Below, in pieces: positions 1 to 7,986 of a DNA stretch of 64,000 bases (position 1 is the stretch's first letter; the number at the start of each line of letters is the position of its first letter). The position numbers and the translations under genes were made by a program. The stretch comes from QWHO01 sp021404945 (GTDB lineage: Bacteria; Vulcanimicrobiota; Xenobia; Xenobiales; QWHO01). The notes beneath the pieces are model-generated. The model ran no database searches and was not told the DNA's origin. It saw only the letters and a program-made list of their open reading frames with translations. The stretch is from contig CAUJEN010000090.1 of the NCBI GenBank assembly GCA_963169765.1, positions 1 through 64,000 of the forward strand. The letters are read 5' to 3'.

Positions 1-108
1 CAGCAGGACGGTACTTTCCTGGTGGCCATCCACTTCCCGCCCGATATCTCACCCATCACTCGCGATTTGATTTCCCAGTTTATCCTCGACAATCAGCGCT
101 CGCGCTGA
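1..108 (+). CDS. C-terminal fragment, probable PilZ-domain protein
   Basis: An open frame runs from the first base of the window to a TGA at 106-108, giving the last 35 residues of a protein that starts upstream. The tail reads DLISQFILDNQRSR, which resembles the end of many PilZ domains, where a helix of the form RxxIxxFIxxxQRxxR follows the c-di-GMP-binding barrel. The PilZ call is therefore inference from a short tail; the binding motifs (RxxxR, DxSxxG) lie outside the window. The next gene starts 54 bases downstream in the same direction. Confidence 0.5.
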   Translation, partial: QQDGTFLVAIHFPPDISPITRDLISQFILDNQRSR

Positions 109-162
109 AGGATCTGGCCGGCGAGCAAAAGAAGAGCCGGCGCCGTTAAGGAGCTTTTTCCC

Positions 163-1035
163 ATGCAAGTCGACACCGTCGCCGTCATCGGCTCGGGCAC
201 CATGGGCAGCGGCATCGCCCAGGTCTTCGCCCAGAGCGGCTATACCGTCCACCTCATCGACGCCTCCGAGGCCGCTCTCGAGCGGGCTCGCAAGCTCATT
301 CAGGCCAGCCTGGACAAGCTGGTTTCCAAGGGAGTGCTGAGCGATGCCGCCGGCCCCCTCGGCCGCCTTCAGCTCACCCCTCAGCTCAAGCAAGCTGCCG
401 GGGCCCAGCTGGTGATTGAGGCAGTCTTCGAGGACCCCGCCGTCAAGGAAGGCGTCTTTCGCGAGCTGGCCGGAGTCTGCCCCCCCGAGACGGTGCTGGC
501 CTCCAACACTTCCTCCATCTCCATCACCCGCCTGGCGGCCGCTTCCGGCCGCCCCGAACGGTTCATCGGGATGCACTTCATGAATCCGGTTCCGCTGATG
601 AAGCTGGTGGAGCTGATTCCGGGAGAGCGCACCTCTCCCGAGGTGCGCAGCCTGGTGGCGGAGCTGTGCCACAAACTGGGCAAGACGCCGGTGGAGTGCT
701 CCGACTTCCCGGGCTTTCTCTCCAACCGCATCCTGATGCCCATGATCAACGAGGCGGTGTTCTGTCTGATGGAGGGCGTGGGCGCTCCTGAAGCCATCGA
801 CACCGTGATGAAGCTGGGCATGAACCATCCCATGGGGCCGCTGGCCCTGGCCGACCTGATCGGCCTGGATGTCTGCCTGCACATCATGCAGGTGTTGCAC
901 GAGGGACTGGGCGACAAGTATCGTCCCTGCCCGCTGCTGCGTCGGATGGTCGAGGCGGGCAAGCTGGGCAAGAAGTCCGGCTCGGGTTTTTACGACTATG
1001 CCCCCAAACCCGTCACGGCTGGAGCCCCTGCATGA
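163..1035 (+). CDS. hbd: 3-hydroxybutyryl-CoA dehydrogenase
   Basis: 290 aa, NAD(P)-dependent oxidation of (S)-3-hydroxyacyl-CoA to 3-ketoacyl-CoA in the cytoplasm. The Rossmann nucleotide-binding motif VIGSGTMGSGIA is at residues 8-19. The substrate loop SNTSSISIT, the catalytic His segment IGMHFMNPVP, and the C-terminal domain with NRILMPMINEA and NHPMGPLALADLIGLD are all present at the usual spacing; the length is typical. ATG is preceded by AAGGAG 10 nt upstream. Its stop overlaps the next start (ATGA). A second member of the family lies at 60753-61604 on the other strand, so the strain has at least two paralogues for butanoate or fatty-acid metabolism. Confidence 0.93.
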   Translation: MQVDTVAVIGSGTMGSGIAQVFAQSGYTVHLIDASEAALERARKLIQASLDKLVSKGVLSDAAGPLGRLQLTPQLKQAAGAQLVIEAVFEDPAVKEGVFRELAGVCPPETVLASNTSSISITRLAAASGRPERFIGMHFMNPVPLMKLVELIPGERTSPEVRSLVAELCHKLGKTPVECSDFPGFLSNRILMPMINEAVFCLMEGVGAPEAIDTVMKLGMNHPMGPLALADLIGLDVCLHIMQVLHEGLGDKYRPCPLLRRMVEAGKLGKKSGSGFYDYAPKPVTAGAPA

Positions 1036-2060
1036 GAATCACCGCCTCCACTCCCACCCGCATCGATCTGGCCGGCGGCACGCTGGATCTTTATCCTCTC
1101 TTCTTGTTCGAGCCCCGCAGCCTGACCGTCAACGCCGGGATCAGCCTCCGCTCCCACGTCACCCTGGAGGAGCTGCCTGGCACGAAGGTGCGCATTCGCT
1201 CGCAAGACTTCGATCGCCAGGTGGAGGCTGACAGCCCCGCCCAACTCGACCCCCACGGCGAGCTGGGCCTGCTCTCCCTGGCGGTTCAGCACTATCTGCC
1301 CGGGGGCGGGGTGGCGGTGACCACGCGCAACACGGCTCCCCGCGGCTCGGGGCTGGGTGCCTCCTCCAGCCTGCTGATGGCCCTCTCGGCGGCGCTTTGC
1401 AAGAAGGCCGGTCGCGAGATCTCCCGCCGGGAGATCATCCGCATCGGCTCGGGCCTGGAGGCTCGCAGCCTGGGCATTCCAACCGGCCTGCAGGACTACT
1501 TCGGGGCCATGTTCGGCGGCTTCCAGGCGCTGTGCTTCGACGCCGAGGGCAGCCATCGCGAGAGTCTGGAGTTCTCGCCGGCCTTCTGGCAAGAGCTCGA
1601 GCAGGCGGTGGTGGTGTCGTTCACGGGAGTGAGCCACTTCTCGGGCACCTCCAACTGGAACATGCTCAAGCGCTACATCGAGAAGGAAGGCGACACGGTT
1701 GAGCGCATGCGGGCCATCGCTGAGACGGCCTGGGAGATGAAGGCCGCCCTGCAGGACCAGGATCTGGCCGGGGTGGCCCGGGCTCTGGGACGCGAGTGGG
1801 ACAATCGCAAGGGCCTGGCCGAGGGGGTGACCACCCCTGAGATCGATGCCATGATCGCCGCCGCCGCCGAGGCCGGGGCCATGGCCTCAAAGATCTGCGG
1901 AGCCGGTGGGGGAGGATGCCTGCTGACGCTGGCTCCTCCCAGCGCCCGGGCGGCCGTGACACATGCTTTGACAGGGGCGGGGGCGCAGGTGATGGACGTC
2001 AAGCTCGACCCGCAGGGGCTCACGCTGGAAACCGACGTCCCATCGCCGGCGCATGGCTGA
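1032..2060 (+). CDS. GHMP-family sugar kinase
   Basis: 342 aa. The N-terminus TPTRIDLAGGTLDLYP is the substrate-binding start of the GHMP kinase fold. The ATP-binding motif PRGSGLGASSS is near residue 103 and the third motif KICGAGGGGCLLTL near residue 285. This arrangement matches D-glycero-D-manno-heptose 7-phosphate kinase (HddA) and related sugar-1-kinases, which prepare sugars for nucleotide activation; the exact sugar cannot be read from sequence. The start codon overlaps the upstream dehydrogenase stop by 4 nt and the gene overlaps the downstream gene by 8 nt, so translation is probably coupled. No other heptose or nucleotide-sugar genes are in the window. Confidence 0.85.
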   Translation: MRITASTPTRIDLAGGTLDLYPLFLFEPRSLTVNAGISLRSHVTLEELPGTKVRIRSQDFDRQVEADSPAQLDPHGELGLLSLAVQHYLPGGGVAVTTRNTAPRGSGLGASSSLLMALSAALCKKAGREISRREIIRIGSGLEARSLGIPTGLQDYFGAMFGGFQALCFDAEGSHRESLEFSPAFWQELEQAVVVSFTGVSHFSGTSNWNMLKRYIEKEGDTVERMRAIAETAWEMKAALQDQDLAGVARALGREWDNRKGLAEGVTTPEIDAMIAAAAEAGAMASKICGAGGGGCLLTLAPPSARAAVTHALTGAGAQVMDVKLDPQGLTLETDVPSPAHG

Positions 2061-2850
2061 CGACGCCGACGTCGAGCTTGACGAGCCCACCCTGGGCAAT
2101 CGCAGCCTGTCGGTGGCGCTGGGCGTGCTGGTGGTGCTCTCGCTGCTCGTCCTGGGCTACTACTACCAGCGCCCGGCCGACAGCGAGGCCTTCGTGCTGG
2201 CTTCGCCCTCCGCCCGCCCTTCGCCGAGCCCCTCCCGGCGAGAGTTGCCAACCCTGCCAGAGCCATCCGGCACCATCAAGGTCTACGTGGCGGGCGAGGT
2301 CCGCAAGCCCGGAGTGGTGGCCCTGCCTGCCGGCAGTCGGGTGGAGGATGCCCTGGCCAAAGCCGGGGGCATGACTCCACGGGCCGATCCTCTGGCCATC
2401 AACCTGGCCTCGCGGATCAAGGACGAGCAGATGATCGTGGTGCCGGCCCGGGGACAGGCGGACGCCTCCCCGGTGGAGGTGCAGCCCTCGATTGCCCCCG
2501 ATCAGAGCGAACCGCAAGCGCAGGGGCCCGGACCCGAGCCGGACCCCTCCGAGACAGCCGCCGAGCCCCCGGCTCCGCCCGAGCCACCGGCGAGCGCGCC
2601 GGGCCCTCAGTCTCAGACGGACTGGAGCCAGTACATCAATCAGAAGCCTTCCGACAGTGTGGCCCGGGTCAGCCTGAACAAGGGCACCCGCGGTGAGCTC
2701 GAGTCGGTGCCCGGCATCGGCCCCAGCTCGGCGGCGGCCATTGTGGAGTATCGCAAGAAGCAGCGCTTCACCTCGGTGGACGATCTGCTCAAAGTGCCCG
2801 GGATCAAGGAGAAGAAGCTCGAAGGGATCCGTCCTTACGTGGATCTCTGA
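2053..2850 (+). CDS. ComEA-like membrane protein with SLBB and helix-hairpin-helix domains
   Basis: 265 aa. One membrane segment near residues 17-35 anchors an exported part. It contains an SLBB domain (IKVYVAGEVRKPGVVALP, then NLASRIKDEQMIVVP), a Pro/Glu-rich linker, and a C-terminal helix-hairpin-helix pair (SVPGIGPSSAAAIVEY and KVPGIKEKKLEGIRPY). This is the architecture of ComEA, the surface DNA receptor in natural transformation. No comEB or comEC is adjacent, so a competence role is inferred from family only. It overlaps the sugar kinase gene, an odd operon partner. Confidence 0.85.
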   Translation: MADDADVELDEPTLGNRSLSVALGVLVVLSLLVLGYYYQRPADSEAFVLASPSARPSPSPSRRELPTLPEPSGTIKVYVAGEVRKPGVVALPAGSRVEDALAKAGGMTPRADPLAINLASRIKDEQMIVVPARGQADASPVEVQPSIAPDQSEPQAQGPGPEPDPSETAAEPPAPPEPPASAPGPQSQTDWSQYINQKPSDSVARVSLNKGTRGELESVPGIGPSSAAAIVEYRKKQRFTSVDDLLKVPGIKEKKLEGIRPYVDL

Positions 2851-2895
2851 TGAGGGGGCAGGGGCCAGGCGACGAAGAGAACCAGGAGGATGAGC

Positions 2896-3114
2896 GTGAG
2901 CAAGTATATCGGAATGTTGAAAAAGTCAGACCTCGAGGGCGGCGTATGGGTGTTCGTGACCGAGTCGGGCGAGCGATTTCACCTGAACGGATTGGATGAG
3001 AAGCTGCTCAAGGAAGGCCAGAAGCTCGAGTTGGAGGGCGACTTTGACTCCAACTCGATGGGCATCGGCATGATGGGGCCCACCCTGGCGGTGGCTCGGG
3101 CAAAGGCTCTCTAA
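2896..3114 (+). CDS. small hypothetical protein, OB-like
   Basis: About 72 aa. I place the start at GTG 2896 because AGGAGG (2884-2889) then sits 6 nt upstream; an in-frame ATG at 2890 abuts the Shine-Dalgarno and is less likely. The protein alternates short beta strands (YIGMLKKSDLEGGVWVFVTE, then a strand ending in FHLNG, then LELEGDFD), which suggests a small OB-like barrel of the DUF5818 type. No catalytic residues are evident. It follows the ComEA-like gene by 45 nt in the same direction. Function unknown. Confidence 0.6.
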   Translation: MSKYIGMLKKSDLEGGVWVFVTESGERFHLNGLDEKLLKEGQKLELEGDFDSNSMGIGMMGPTLAVARAKAL

Positions 3115-3176
3115 CCCTGCTTCAGAACTCGCCGGAGGCCTTTCAGGCTCAGCTGCGCGAGGGTCACTACAACGAG

Positions 3177-3632
3177 TTGCGAGTGGCCCTGCTTTTCATG
3201 CTGCGCGGCTACCACAGCCAGATTCGCTTTACCAACGGACGCTACGACATCACCTTGATGCGAGCCGGTCAGGATGGCACGCGCTCGGTGGAGGTGAAGT
3301 GGGATAAACGAGCCTCCGAGTCGGGCAATCTCTACTTCGAAGTCGAGAACACCCGTCAGCAGAAGCCTTCCGGGGTGATGGCCACCACCGCCGACCTGTG
3401 GTGTCACGTGCTGGGGGAAGGCGAGCGGGGGCTGATTGTCACGGTACCCAGCTTACGTCGCTTTCTCAAGGAGGGGTCCTGGCGCTCGGTGCACACCCGG
3501 GGCGCCGACTCCAACAGTCGAGGTCTTCTGGTCCCCTGGACAGCGGTCCAGACCTGTTCTGACTTTCGCCCGGTGCGCTTGCCCACGGTCGAGGACTACT
3601 TCGGGGCTATCTTTCGGCAGGCCAGCTCCTGA
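3177..3632 (+). CDS. PD-(D/E)XK nuclease-like small protein
   Basis: 151 aa from TTG 3177, but the frame is open and looks coding from about 3117, where only a CTG is available, so the N-terminus is uncertain. The pattern GRYDI ... VEVKWD followed by SGNLYFEVENTRQ resembles the Asp / Glu-x-Lys core of PD-(D/E)XK endonucleases, including the common tGN-hxxE strand. The fold call is inference. It lies downstream of the ComEA-like gene and its stop overlaps the next ATG (TGATG). It could be a DNA-repair or processing enzyme, or an inactive relative. Confidence 0.5.
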   Translation: MRVALLFMLRGYHSQIRFTNGRYDITLMRAGQDGTRSVEVKWDKRASESGNLYFEVENTRQQKPSGVMATTADLWCHVLGEGERGLIVTVPSLRRFLKEGSWRSVHTRGADSNSRGLLVPWTAVQTCSDFRPVRLPTVEDYFGAIFRQASS

Positions 3633-4165
3633 TGCGCTGGACTCGCACCTTCTTTGTCTACGGAGTGCTCTGGCTGACCGTCATCGTCATGGTCAAAGTG
3701 GGCTACCTGGTGTTGGCCAGCTGGCTGTTCGTGGAGGCGCAGGAAAGCCTGCCCAATTTCAGCCAGAAAGTGGAGAGCCTGCAAAAGACCCACCACGACG
3801 ATCGCGAGGCGCAAGCCAGGGCCCTGTTCGAGGCGATGCAGCCCATCATCGAGCGAGAGGATTGGGTCTCCATCCGGCTGCTCTTGAGCCTGGCCGTCTT
3901 TGCTCCGGTGGGCTTCCTGGCCGGCCGGCTGAGCGGGGATCCGCGCTGGGCGGGTGGGCTCCCGGTGCTGGCGCTGATCCCCCCCGATCCCTCCAACCCG
4001 GCCCTCTTACAAGATTTTCCTGGCGTGCCTGCGCCCGAGCTGAGCCTTCTGATCGCTCTGCTGGCGGTGCAGATGATCGCGGTCTCGTTGTTCGCCTGGG
4101 GCGGAGCGGTGGTCTACTGGCGCAAGAAACGCGTCCACCGCGACGAGGAGGATACCTTTCGTTAA
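3632..4165 (+). CDS. integral membrane protein, unknown function
   Basis: 177 aa with about three hydrophobic segments: near residues 6-32 (starting FVYGVLWLTVIV), near 84-101, and near 135-160 (starting LSLLIALLAVQMIA), separated by a charged helical stretch with Gln and Glu. The C-terminus is basic (YWRKKRVHRDEE), consistent with a cytoplasmic tail. The ATG overlaps the previous stop, so it is the distal gene of the 163-4165 plus-strand run. No family recognised. Confidence 0.6.
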   Translation: MRWTRTFFVYGVLWLTVIVMVKVGYLVLASWLFVEAQESLPNFSQKVESLQKTHHDDREAQARALFEAMQPIIEREDWVSIRLLLSLAVFAPVGFLAGRLSGDPRWAGGLPVLALIPPDPSNPALLQDFPGVPAPELSLLIALLAVQMIAVSLFAWGGAVVYWRKKRVHRDEEDTFR

Positions 4166-4201
4166 CAAGCTGGATCGTCCCGGCGTGCTAGATTTCCGCT
4201 C

Positions 4202-4357
4202 GTGAGCAACGAACGCAACAAATCCCAGCGCATCCCCACGGGCCTTTTGCCCTCGCGCCGCACCAGCGGGCTGCCCAGCCTGCCTTCGCCCGGCCGCCTC
4301 ACCATCGGTCGCCTGACCGGCGCCCCTCGCCTTCCTCGCAAGCCTGCCTCTCGCTAG
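4202..4357 (+). CDS. possible small basic protein (51 aa)
   Basis: A GTG-started frame encodes about 51 residues rich in Arg, Pro, Gly and Ser (starts VSNERNKSQRIPTGLLPS). It has no good Shine-Dalgarno and its TAG stop lies inside the outer arm of the R1 repeat (ctag at 4354-4357). Third codon positions are strongly G/C, which favours coding, but the composition could also arise by chance in this GC-rich DNA. Confidence 0.25.
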   Translation: MSNERNKSQRIPTGLLPSRRTSGLPSLPSPGRLTIGRLTGAPRLPRKPASR

Positions 4358-4500
4358 AAGTCCGGCCGCAAACCCCCATGTGGTGGCGGAGGGAACCTCC
4401 GCCACCACAAGATATTGTAGGCGGCCGAACTTCTAGCACAGCAGGTTGGGCGTCGCGCAGCCGGAAAACTGTGTCAAGGGGGTTTCCGGCTGCGCTCCTA
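4354..4500. repeat. R1 structured intergenic repeat, copy A (three perfect hairpins)
   Basis: Three inverted repeats are packed in about 145 bp. An outer pair 4354-4369 / 4421-4436 (16 bp, one mismatch, both arms ending in ctag) encloses a perfect 14-bp stem 4379-4392 / 4396-4409 with a 3-nt loop. A separate perfect 13-bp stem follows at 4455-4467 / 4483-4495. Related sequence occurs at 34741-34840, 50657-50771 and partly at 30355-30416. It sits between convergent genes and may also work as a terminator. The ctag-bounded arms suggest a mobilised element, but I see no coding capacity. Confidence 0.75.
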
Positions 4501-4776
4501 GGGCGAGGCCCAGCGCACCTCGAACCCGCGCAGCAGCTGCGGACTCTCCTCGCTCTGCTCTACCAGGCGCACCCAGGAGCCTTCCGGGCCCCGGCGGAGG
4601 GCTGCCAGCCAGTGCTCCACTGCCTCGGAAGAGCCTTCCGCCCAGGCTTCCACGGTGCCCTCAGGTCGGTTCAGCACCCAGCCCGTCAGTCCGAGTCGGC
4701 CGGCCTGGCTGCGCGTGAAGTAACGAAACCCCACCCCCTGAACGTCCCCGTGCACCACCACTCGGACCGCCCGCAT
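4498..4776 (-). CDS. acyP: acylphosphatase
   Basis: About 92 aa, hydrolysing carboxyl-phosphate bonds of acylphosphates. The signature VHGDVQGVGFRYFTRSQA holds the catalytic Arg in GFRYF, and GWVLNRPEGTVEAWAEG holds the catalytic Asn in VLNRPEG; both are the canonical pair. ATG 4776 is used because the conserved first strand (VRVVVHG) follows directly; a TTG at 4806 in frame would add ten residues. Its 3' end abuts the R1 repeat, and it is divergent from the next plus-strand gene. Confidence 0.88.
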   Translation of the reverse strand: MRAVRVVVHGDVQGVGFRYFTRSQAGRLGLTGWVLNRPEGTVEAWAEGSSEAVEHWLAALRRGPEGSWVRLVEQSEESPQLLRGFEVRWASP

Positions 4777-4934
4777 GCCTCGGCCGACTTCGCACCCTCG
4801 ACCCAACTGGCCTTCGTGTCACGGAAGAAACATCCGGGTAACACCTTCGGCCAGGTCTCCGGATAGGATGGTAGCGACCTGAGGGGCTGGTCGGTTTCCA
4901 TGGGCCAGCCGAGAACGAAAGGGGCTCTATACAA

Positions 4935-6113
4935 GTGAACGTCCAGATGATCGCCCATCGGCCCATTCTCGCCACCGGCGCTCCGCCTGCCCAGGCCCAG
5001 CAGCCGGCTCAGCCGCCCGCCGGTAAGCCCGATGTGGACGAGTTCCAGGCCAACAGCCCCAGTCGTCACGAGCGCACCTTCGAGACCATTTATAACGGCG
5101 TGGGCACTCTGGGCGCCCTGACCGACATCGCCGCCAAGACGGGCCAGGTTCTCAGTCTGGCTGGCCCGCTGGCCGGGTTCCAGGCCGGACCCCTGGCCGG
5201 CTCGGCTGCCCTGGTGGCCGGCACCTTCGACATCGCCCGCGGCGCCTCGGCCGCCAAGCAGGCCGCCGTCAATCGCGACGGCCTGGGATCGCTGGCCGGC
5301 AGCCTGCAGGTGGTGCAGGGCCTGGCCACCTACGCCGCTGCCCTGGCCCCTGCCTTCGGAGGCCCGGGCGTTGCCAGCGCCGTCGCCGCCGGTGTGGCTG
5401 TGGCCGCCTGGGCCGGACGCAAGGGCGTGGCCGCCTACGCCAAAGCTCAGGCTGCACGCGCTGGCGAGGAGAAGCAAGCTTCTTCTCCGTCCTCCCAGCC
5501 CGCCGCTCCCGCCAATCCTTCCGTTCCGGGCAGCTCGCCCCAGCCGCTGGCTCTGGCCTCGACCCCTTCGGGCTCGACGGGCCTTGCGACCGCTGATATC
5601 GAAGAGGCGGACCGCAGCCGCAAATTCGAGCAGAGTTTTGCCTTCGTCAACTCGGTGGATCAGTTTTTCCGTGGCATCGGCGGCATCGCTTCCTTCTGGA
5701 ACGTCGCCGGCGGAGTCTTTTCCGGTAGCGCCAGCGGTGGATTGTTCGGCATCCCGGGCCTGGGCTTTATCGGCTCGAGTTACACGGTGGCTACGGGTGT
5801 GGCCATGACCAAACACTCGGCCATCAACCGCAACCTGGACGGCACGATCGACGGCGCTCTGCAGACTGTCGGCGGCCTGGCTGCGGTGGCCACCTGCCTG
5901 CTCGGTCCGGCCGGAATGGCCCGCATTCCCGCCATCGTGGCGGCGGGCGCCTTCGTGGCCCGGACCGCTTACCAGATCTACTCGACCTCCAAGCGCCTCG
6001 GCGACGGGGACGACAAGGAGAAGAAGAGCCTCCCCCTCATCGCCGCTCAGGCGGTCCTGGACAAGGCCAACCCGTTCGCTGACTCGCGCGGGATGGAGAA
6101 GGCCGCCCTCTAG
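4935..6113 (+). CDS. hypothetical Ala/Gly-rich protein with an internal duplication
   Basis: 392 aa from GTG 4935 (AAAGGGG about 11 nt upstream; ATG 4947 is an alternative). After a disordered Pro/Gln N-terminus there are two hydrophobic Gly/Ala-rich halves, about 55-175 and 230-360. The halves align in part: AKQAAVNRDGLGSLAGSLQV in the first matches TKHSAINRNLDGTIDGALQT in the second, each followed by GLA and a hydrophobic stretch. They are joined by a Ser/Pro-rich linker near residues 180-220. The hydrophobic stretches look like helical hairpins that could insert in a membrane. No family recognised. Confidence 0.6.
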   Translation: MNVQMIAHRPILATGAPPAQAQQPAQPPAGKPDVDEFQANSPSRHERTFETIYNGVGTLGALTDIAAKTGQVLSLAGPLAGFQAGPLAGSAALVAGTFDIARGASAAKQAAVNRDGLGSLAGSLQVVQGLATYAAALAPAFGGPGVASAVAAGVAVAAWAGRKGVAAYAKAQAARAGEEKQASSPSSQPAAPANPSVPGSSPQPLALASTPSGSTGLATADIEEADRSRKFEQSFAFVNSVDQFFRGIGGIASFWNVAGGVFSGSASGGLFGIPGLGFIGSSYTVATGVAMTKHSAINRNLDGTIDGALQTVGGLAAVATCLLGPAGMARIPAIVAAGAFVARTAYQIYSTSKRLGDGDDKEKKSLPLIAAQAVLDKANPFADSRGMEKAAL

Positions 6114-6117
6114 AACA

Positions 6118-6747
6118 GTGGGGGGGCTGTTCAAGCAGGCTGATCCGCGCAGCGTCCTGCCCCGGCTCTGCAAGCAGGCGCTGGAGACCGAGTCGGCCAG
6201 CACGCCCGCCATCGCCGAGGCGGCGGCCCGCGTTGGCCTGCCCGTGTCGGAAGCTCAGAAAGCGGCCCTCGACTATGAGCAGGCCAATGTGCTCTGGCTG
6301 GCGCTCATCCTGGAGAAGAAGGTGGATACGAGGGTGCTGGCTCCTCTGGCCATGCCAGCCACCGCCTCCGGCATCGACCTGATGAAGGATACGCCCCGCA
6401 TCAACTGGTTGCGCAAGGGGGCCCGCTGGCTGTATGAAGCCAATGGTGAGAAAGCCTTCGAGAAGCTGTGGGACATGGCCAGCGTGCCCTTCGAACTCCC
6501 ACCCGATGGAGCCTGGAAAGACTTCATCATGCAGTGGTTGATGCGTCTGTTCAACAACATCACCGATCTTGCGCCCGCGCCACGCCGTCCGCTGCCGGTC
6601 GAGATTCGCATCGAAACGGTGGGAAACAAGCTGGCCGCGCGCCTCTTCCCCGATCTGCCCCACCTGCCCGAGCGCGACAAGAAAGAGCTCAGCTCAGCCA
6701 TCGGCGGCCCCGTTCAGGCTATGCTGAAAGGCAAGATCAAGGTTTAG
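6118..6747 (+). CDS. hypothetical helical protein
   Basis: 209 aa starting with GTG 5 nt after the previous stop, with no Shine-Dalgarno of its own, so it is probably translated by coupling. It is predicted mostly helical, amphipathic and soluble, with a short C-terminal stretch (LPVEIRIETVGNKLAARLF) that could be a beta hairpin. No motif or family recognised. Its 3' end overlaps the convergent zinc-ribbon gene by 11 bp. Confidence 0.6.
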   Translation: MGGLFKQADPRSVLPRLCKQALETESASTPAIAEAAARVGLPVSEAQKAALDYEQANVLWLALILEKKVDTRVLAPLAMPATASGIDLMKDTPRINWLRKGARWLYEANGEKAFEKLWDMASVPFELPPDGAWKDFIMQWLMRLFNNITDLAPAPRRPLPVEIRIETVGNKLAARLFPDLPHLPERDKKELSSAIGGPVQAMLKGKIKV

Positions 6748-7432
6748 GCGCCAGGATGCGCCCGCAGTTGGGGCAGCGGTCGAGCTCTTCCTTGGAGAGG
6801 GCCCGCAGCTTGTGGTCGGGCAGTCCCATGTTGCAGCCCCCGCAGGCTCCCGATTCCACCGCTGCCACGGCGCTTCCCTTGGCGGCCCGCAGCTTGGTGT
6901 AGAGGGCCACGGTGTGGTCGGGCAGACTGGCCACCAGATCGCCGCGGGTGCGACGCAGGCCCAGGAGGTTCTCTCGGATGACCTCCAGACGCTCCCCGAC
7001 CTCGTGCTCGCGACTCTTGAGGTCTTGCTGAGCCTGCTCCACGCGAGCAAGTTGCTGGGCGCACCCGGCTTCGAGCAGGCCAACCTCGTCGAGCAGCTCG
7101 AGCAGCTCGGTTTCCAATCGGTCCTTGTCGCTCCTGACGCCGGCGATCTCGATTTCGAGCGCGGCCAACTGGGTGGGGCTGGTCACCATGCCGCCATAGA
7201 GCTTCTGGTCCAGGGCCAGGGTCTTTCTTTCCAGCTCTCGCACATCTTCCTCGCCCTGTCGCAGCCGCTCTTGCAGCTGCTTCAGCTTCTTGACGCGAGC
7301 GGCCACCTCGTCTTGCTCGGCCTGCACCTGGGCCAGCGCTCCGGCCACGTCCAGCCCTCGCAGCTCCTTCTCGTATCGGTCGGCCTCCTGGTCGAGCCGC
7401 TCGAGCTCGAGCAGCCGGGCCGATAAGGTCAT
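6737..7432 (-). CDS. coiled-coil protein with C4 zinc ribbon (CdsZ/DUF164 family)
   Basis: 231 aa. Residues about 1-175 form a long antiparallel coiled coil rich in Leu, Glu, Gln and Arg. The C-terminus carries CGGCNMGL and CPNCGR, the paired CxxC knuckles of the zf-RING_7 (DUF164) zinc ribbon. Family members are widespread and have been linked to nucleic-acid or translation-related scaffolding; the role is not settled. Its ATG overlaps the hpt stop (ATGA at 7429-7432), so it is the last gene of a three-gene minus-strand operon. Confidence 0.82.
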   Translation of the reverse strand: MTLSARLLELERLDQEADRYEKELRGLDVAGALAQVQAEQDEVAARVKKLKQLQERLRQGEEDVRELERKTLALDQKLYGGMVTSPTQLAALEIEIAGVRSDKDRLETELLELLDEVGLLEAGCAQQLARVEQAQQDLKSREHEVGERLEVIRENLLGLRRTRGDLVASLPDHTVALYTKLRAAKGSAVAAVESGACGGCNMGLPDHKLRALSKEELDRCPNCGRILAPKP

Positions 7433-7986
7433 TCGCTCACCATCTCGGGCCGGATGATCCCGATGTAGGGCAGCTGGCGATAATGGTTGTTGTAGTCGAG
7501 TCCATACCCGATGACGAAATGGTCGTCGATGGTGAAGCCGAGATAGTCGATCTTCACCTCGACTTTACGCCGGGCTGGCTTCTCGAGCAGAGCGCAGACT
7601 TTCAGGCTGGCGGGTTTGCGCAGCGTGAGCGCGTTGAGGAGATAATTCAGGGTCAGGCCCGTGTCCACGATGTCTTCCACCACCAGGACGTGGCGGTCTT
7701 CGATGCGCTCTTCCAGGTCTTTGACGATCTTGACCACGCCCGAGCTCTTGGTGGAGGCGCCGTAGGAGGAGATGCCCATGAAGTCGACCACCACGGGCAC
7801 GTCCAGGGTGCGCATCAGGTCGGCCGTGAAGAGCATGGAGCCCTTGAGGATGCAGATCAGCGTCACCTCTTGCCCGGCGTGATCGGCCGAGATCTGCCTG
7901 CCCAACTCGCGAATGCGGTTCTGCAGCGTATCGCTGTCGATCAGCACGCGCTGCACGGCCTCGTGCACGGTTCCCGAGGGAGTCAT
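7429..7986 (-). CDS. hpt: hypoxanthine phosphoribosyltransferase
   Basis: 185 aa, converting hypoxanthine or guanine plus PRPP to IMP or GMP in purine salvage. The PRPP-binding loop VLVVEDIVDTGLTLNYLL is intact, with the flexible-loop region FMGISSYGASTKSSG and the base-contact region GFTIDDHFVIGYGLDYNNHYR near the C-terminus. ATG 7986 gives the normal family length; the frame is open upstream only because it overlaps the previous gene. The start overlaps that gene's stop (ATGA at 7983-7986). Confidence 0.93.
   Translation of the reverse strand: MTPSGTVHEAVQRVLIDSDTLQNRIRELGRQISADHAGQEVTLICILKGSMLFTADLMRTLDVPVVVDFMGISSYGASTKSSGVVKIVKDLEERIEDRHVLVVEDIVDTGLTLNYLLNALTLRKPASLKVCALLEKPARRKVEVKIDYLGFTIDDHFVIGYGLDYNNHYRQLPYIGIIRPEMVSE

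Noticed and set aside
4686..6212. 508-codon minus-strand open frame
   Set aside because: It is antisense to the 392-aa gene and has low-complexity Gly/Ser/Arg composition.
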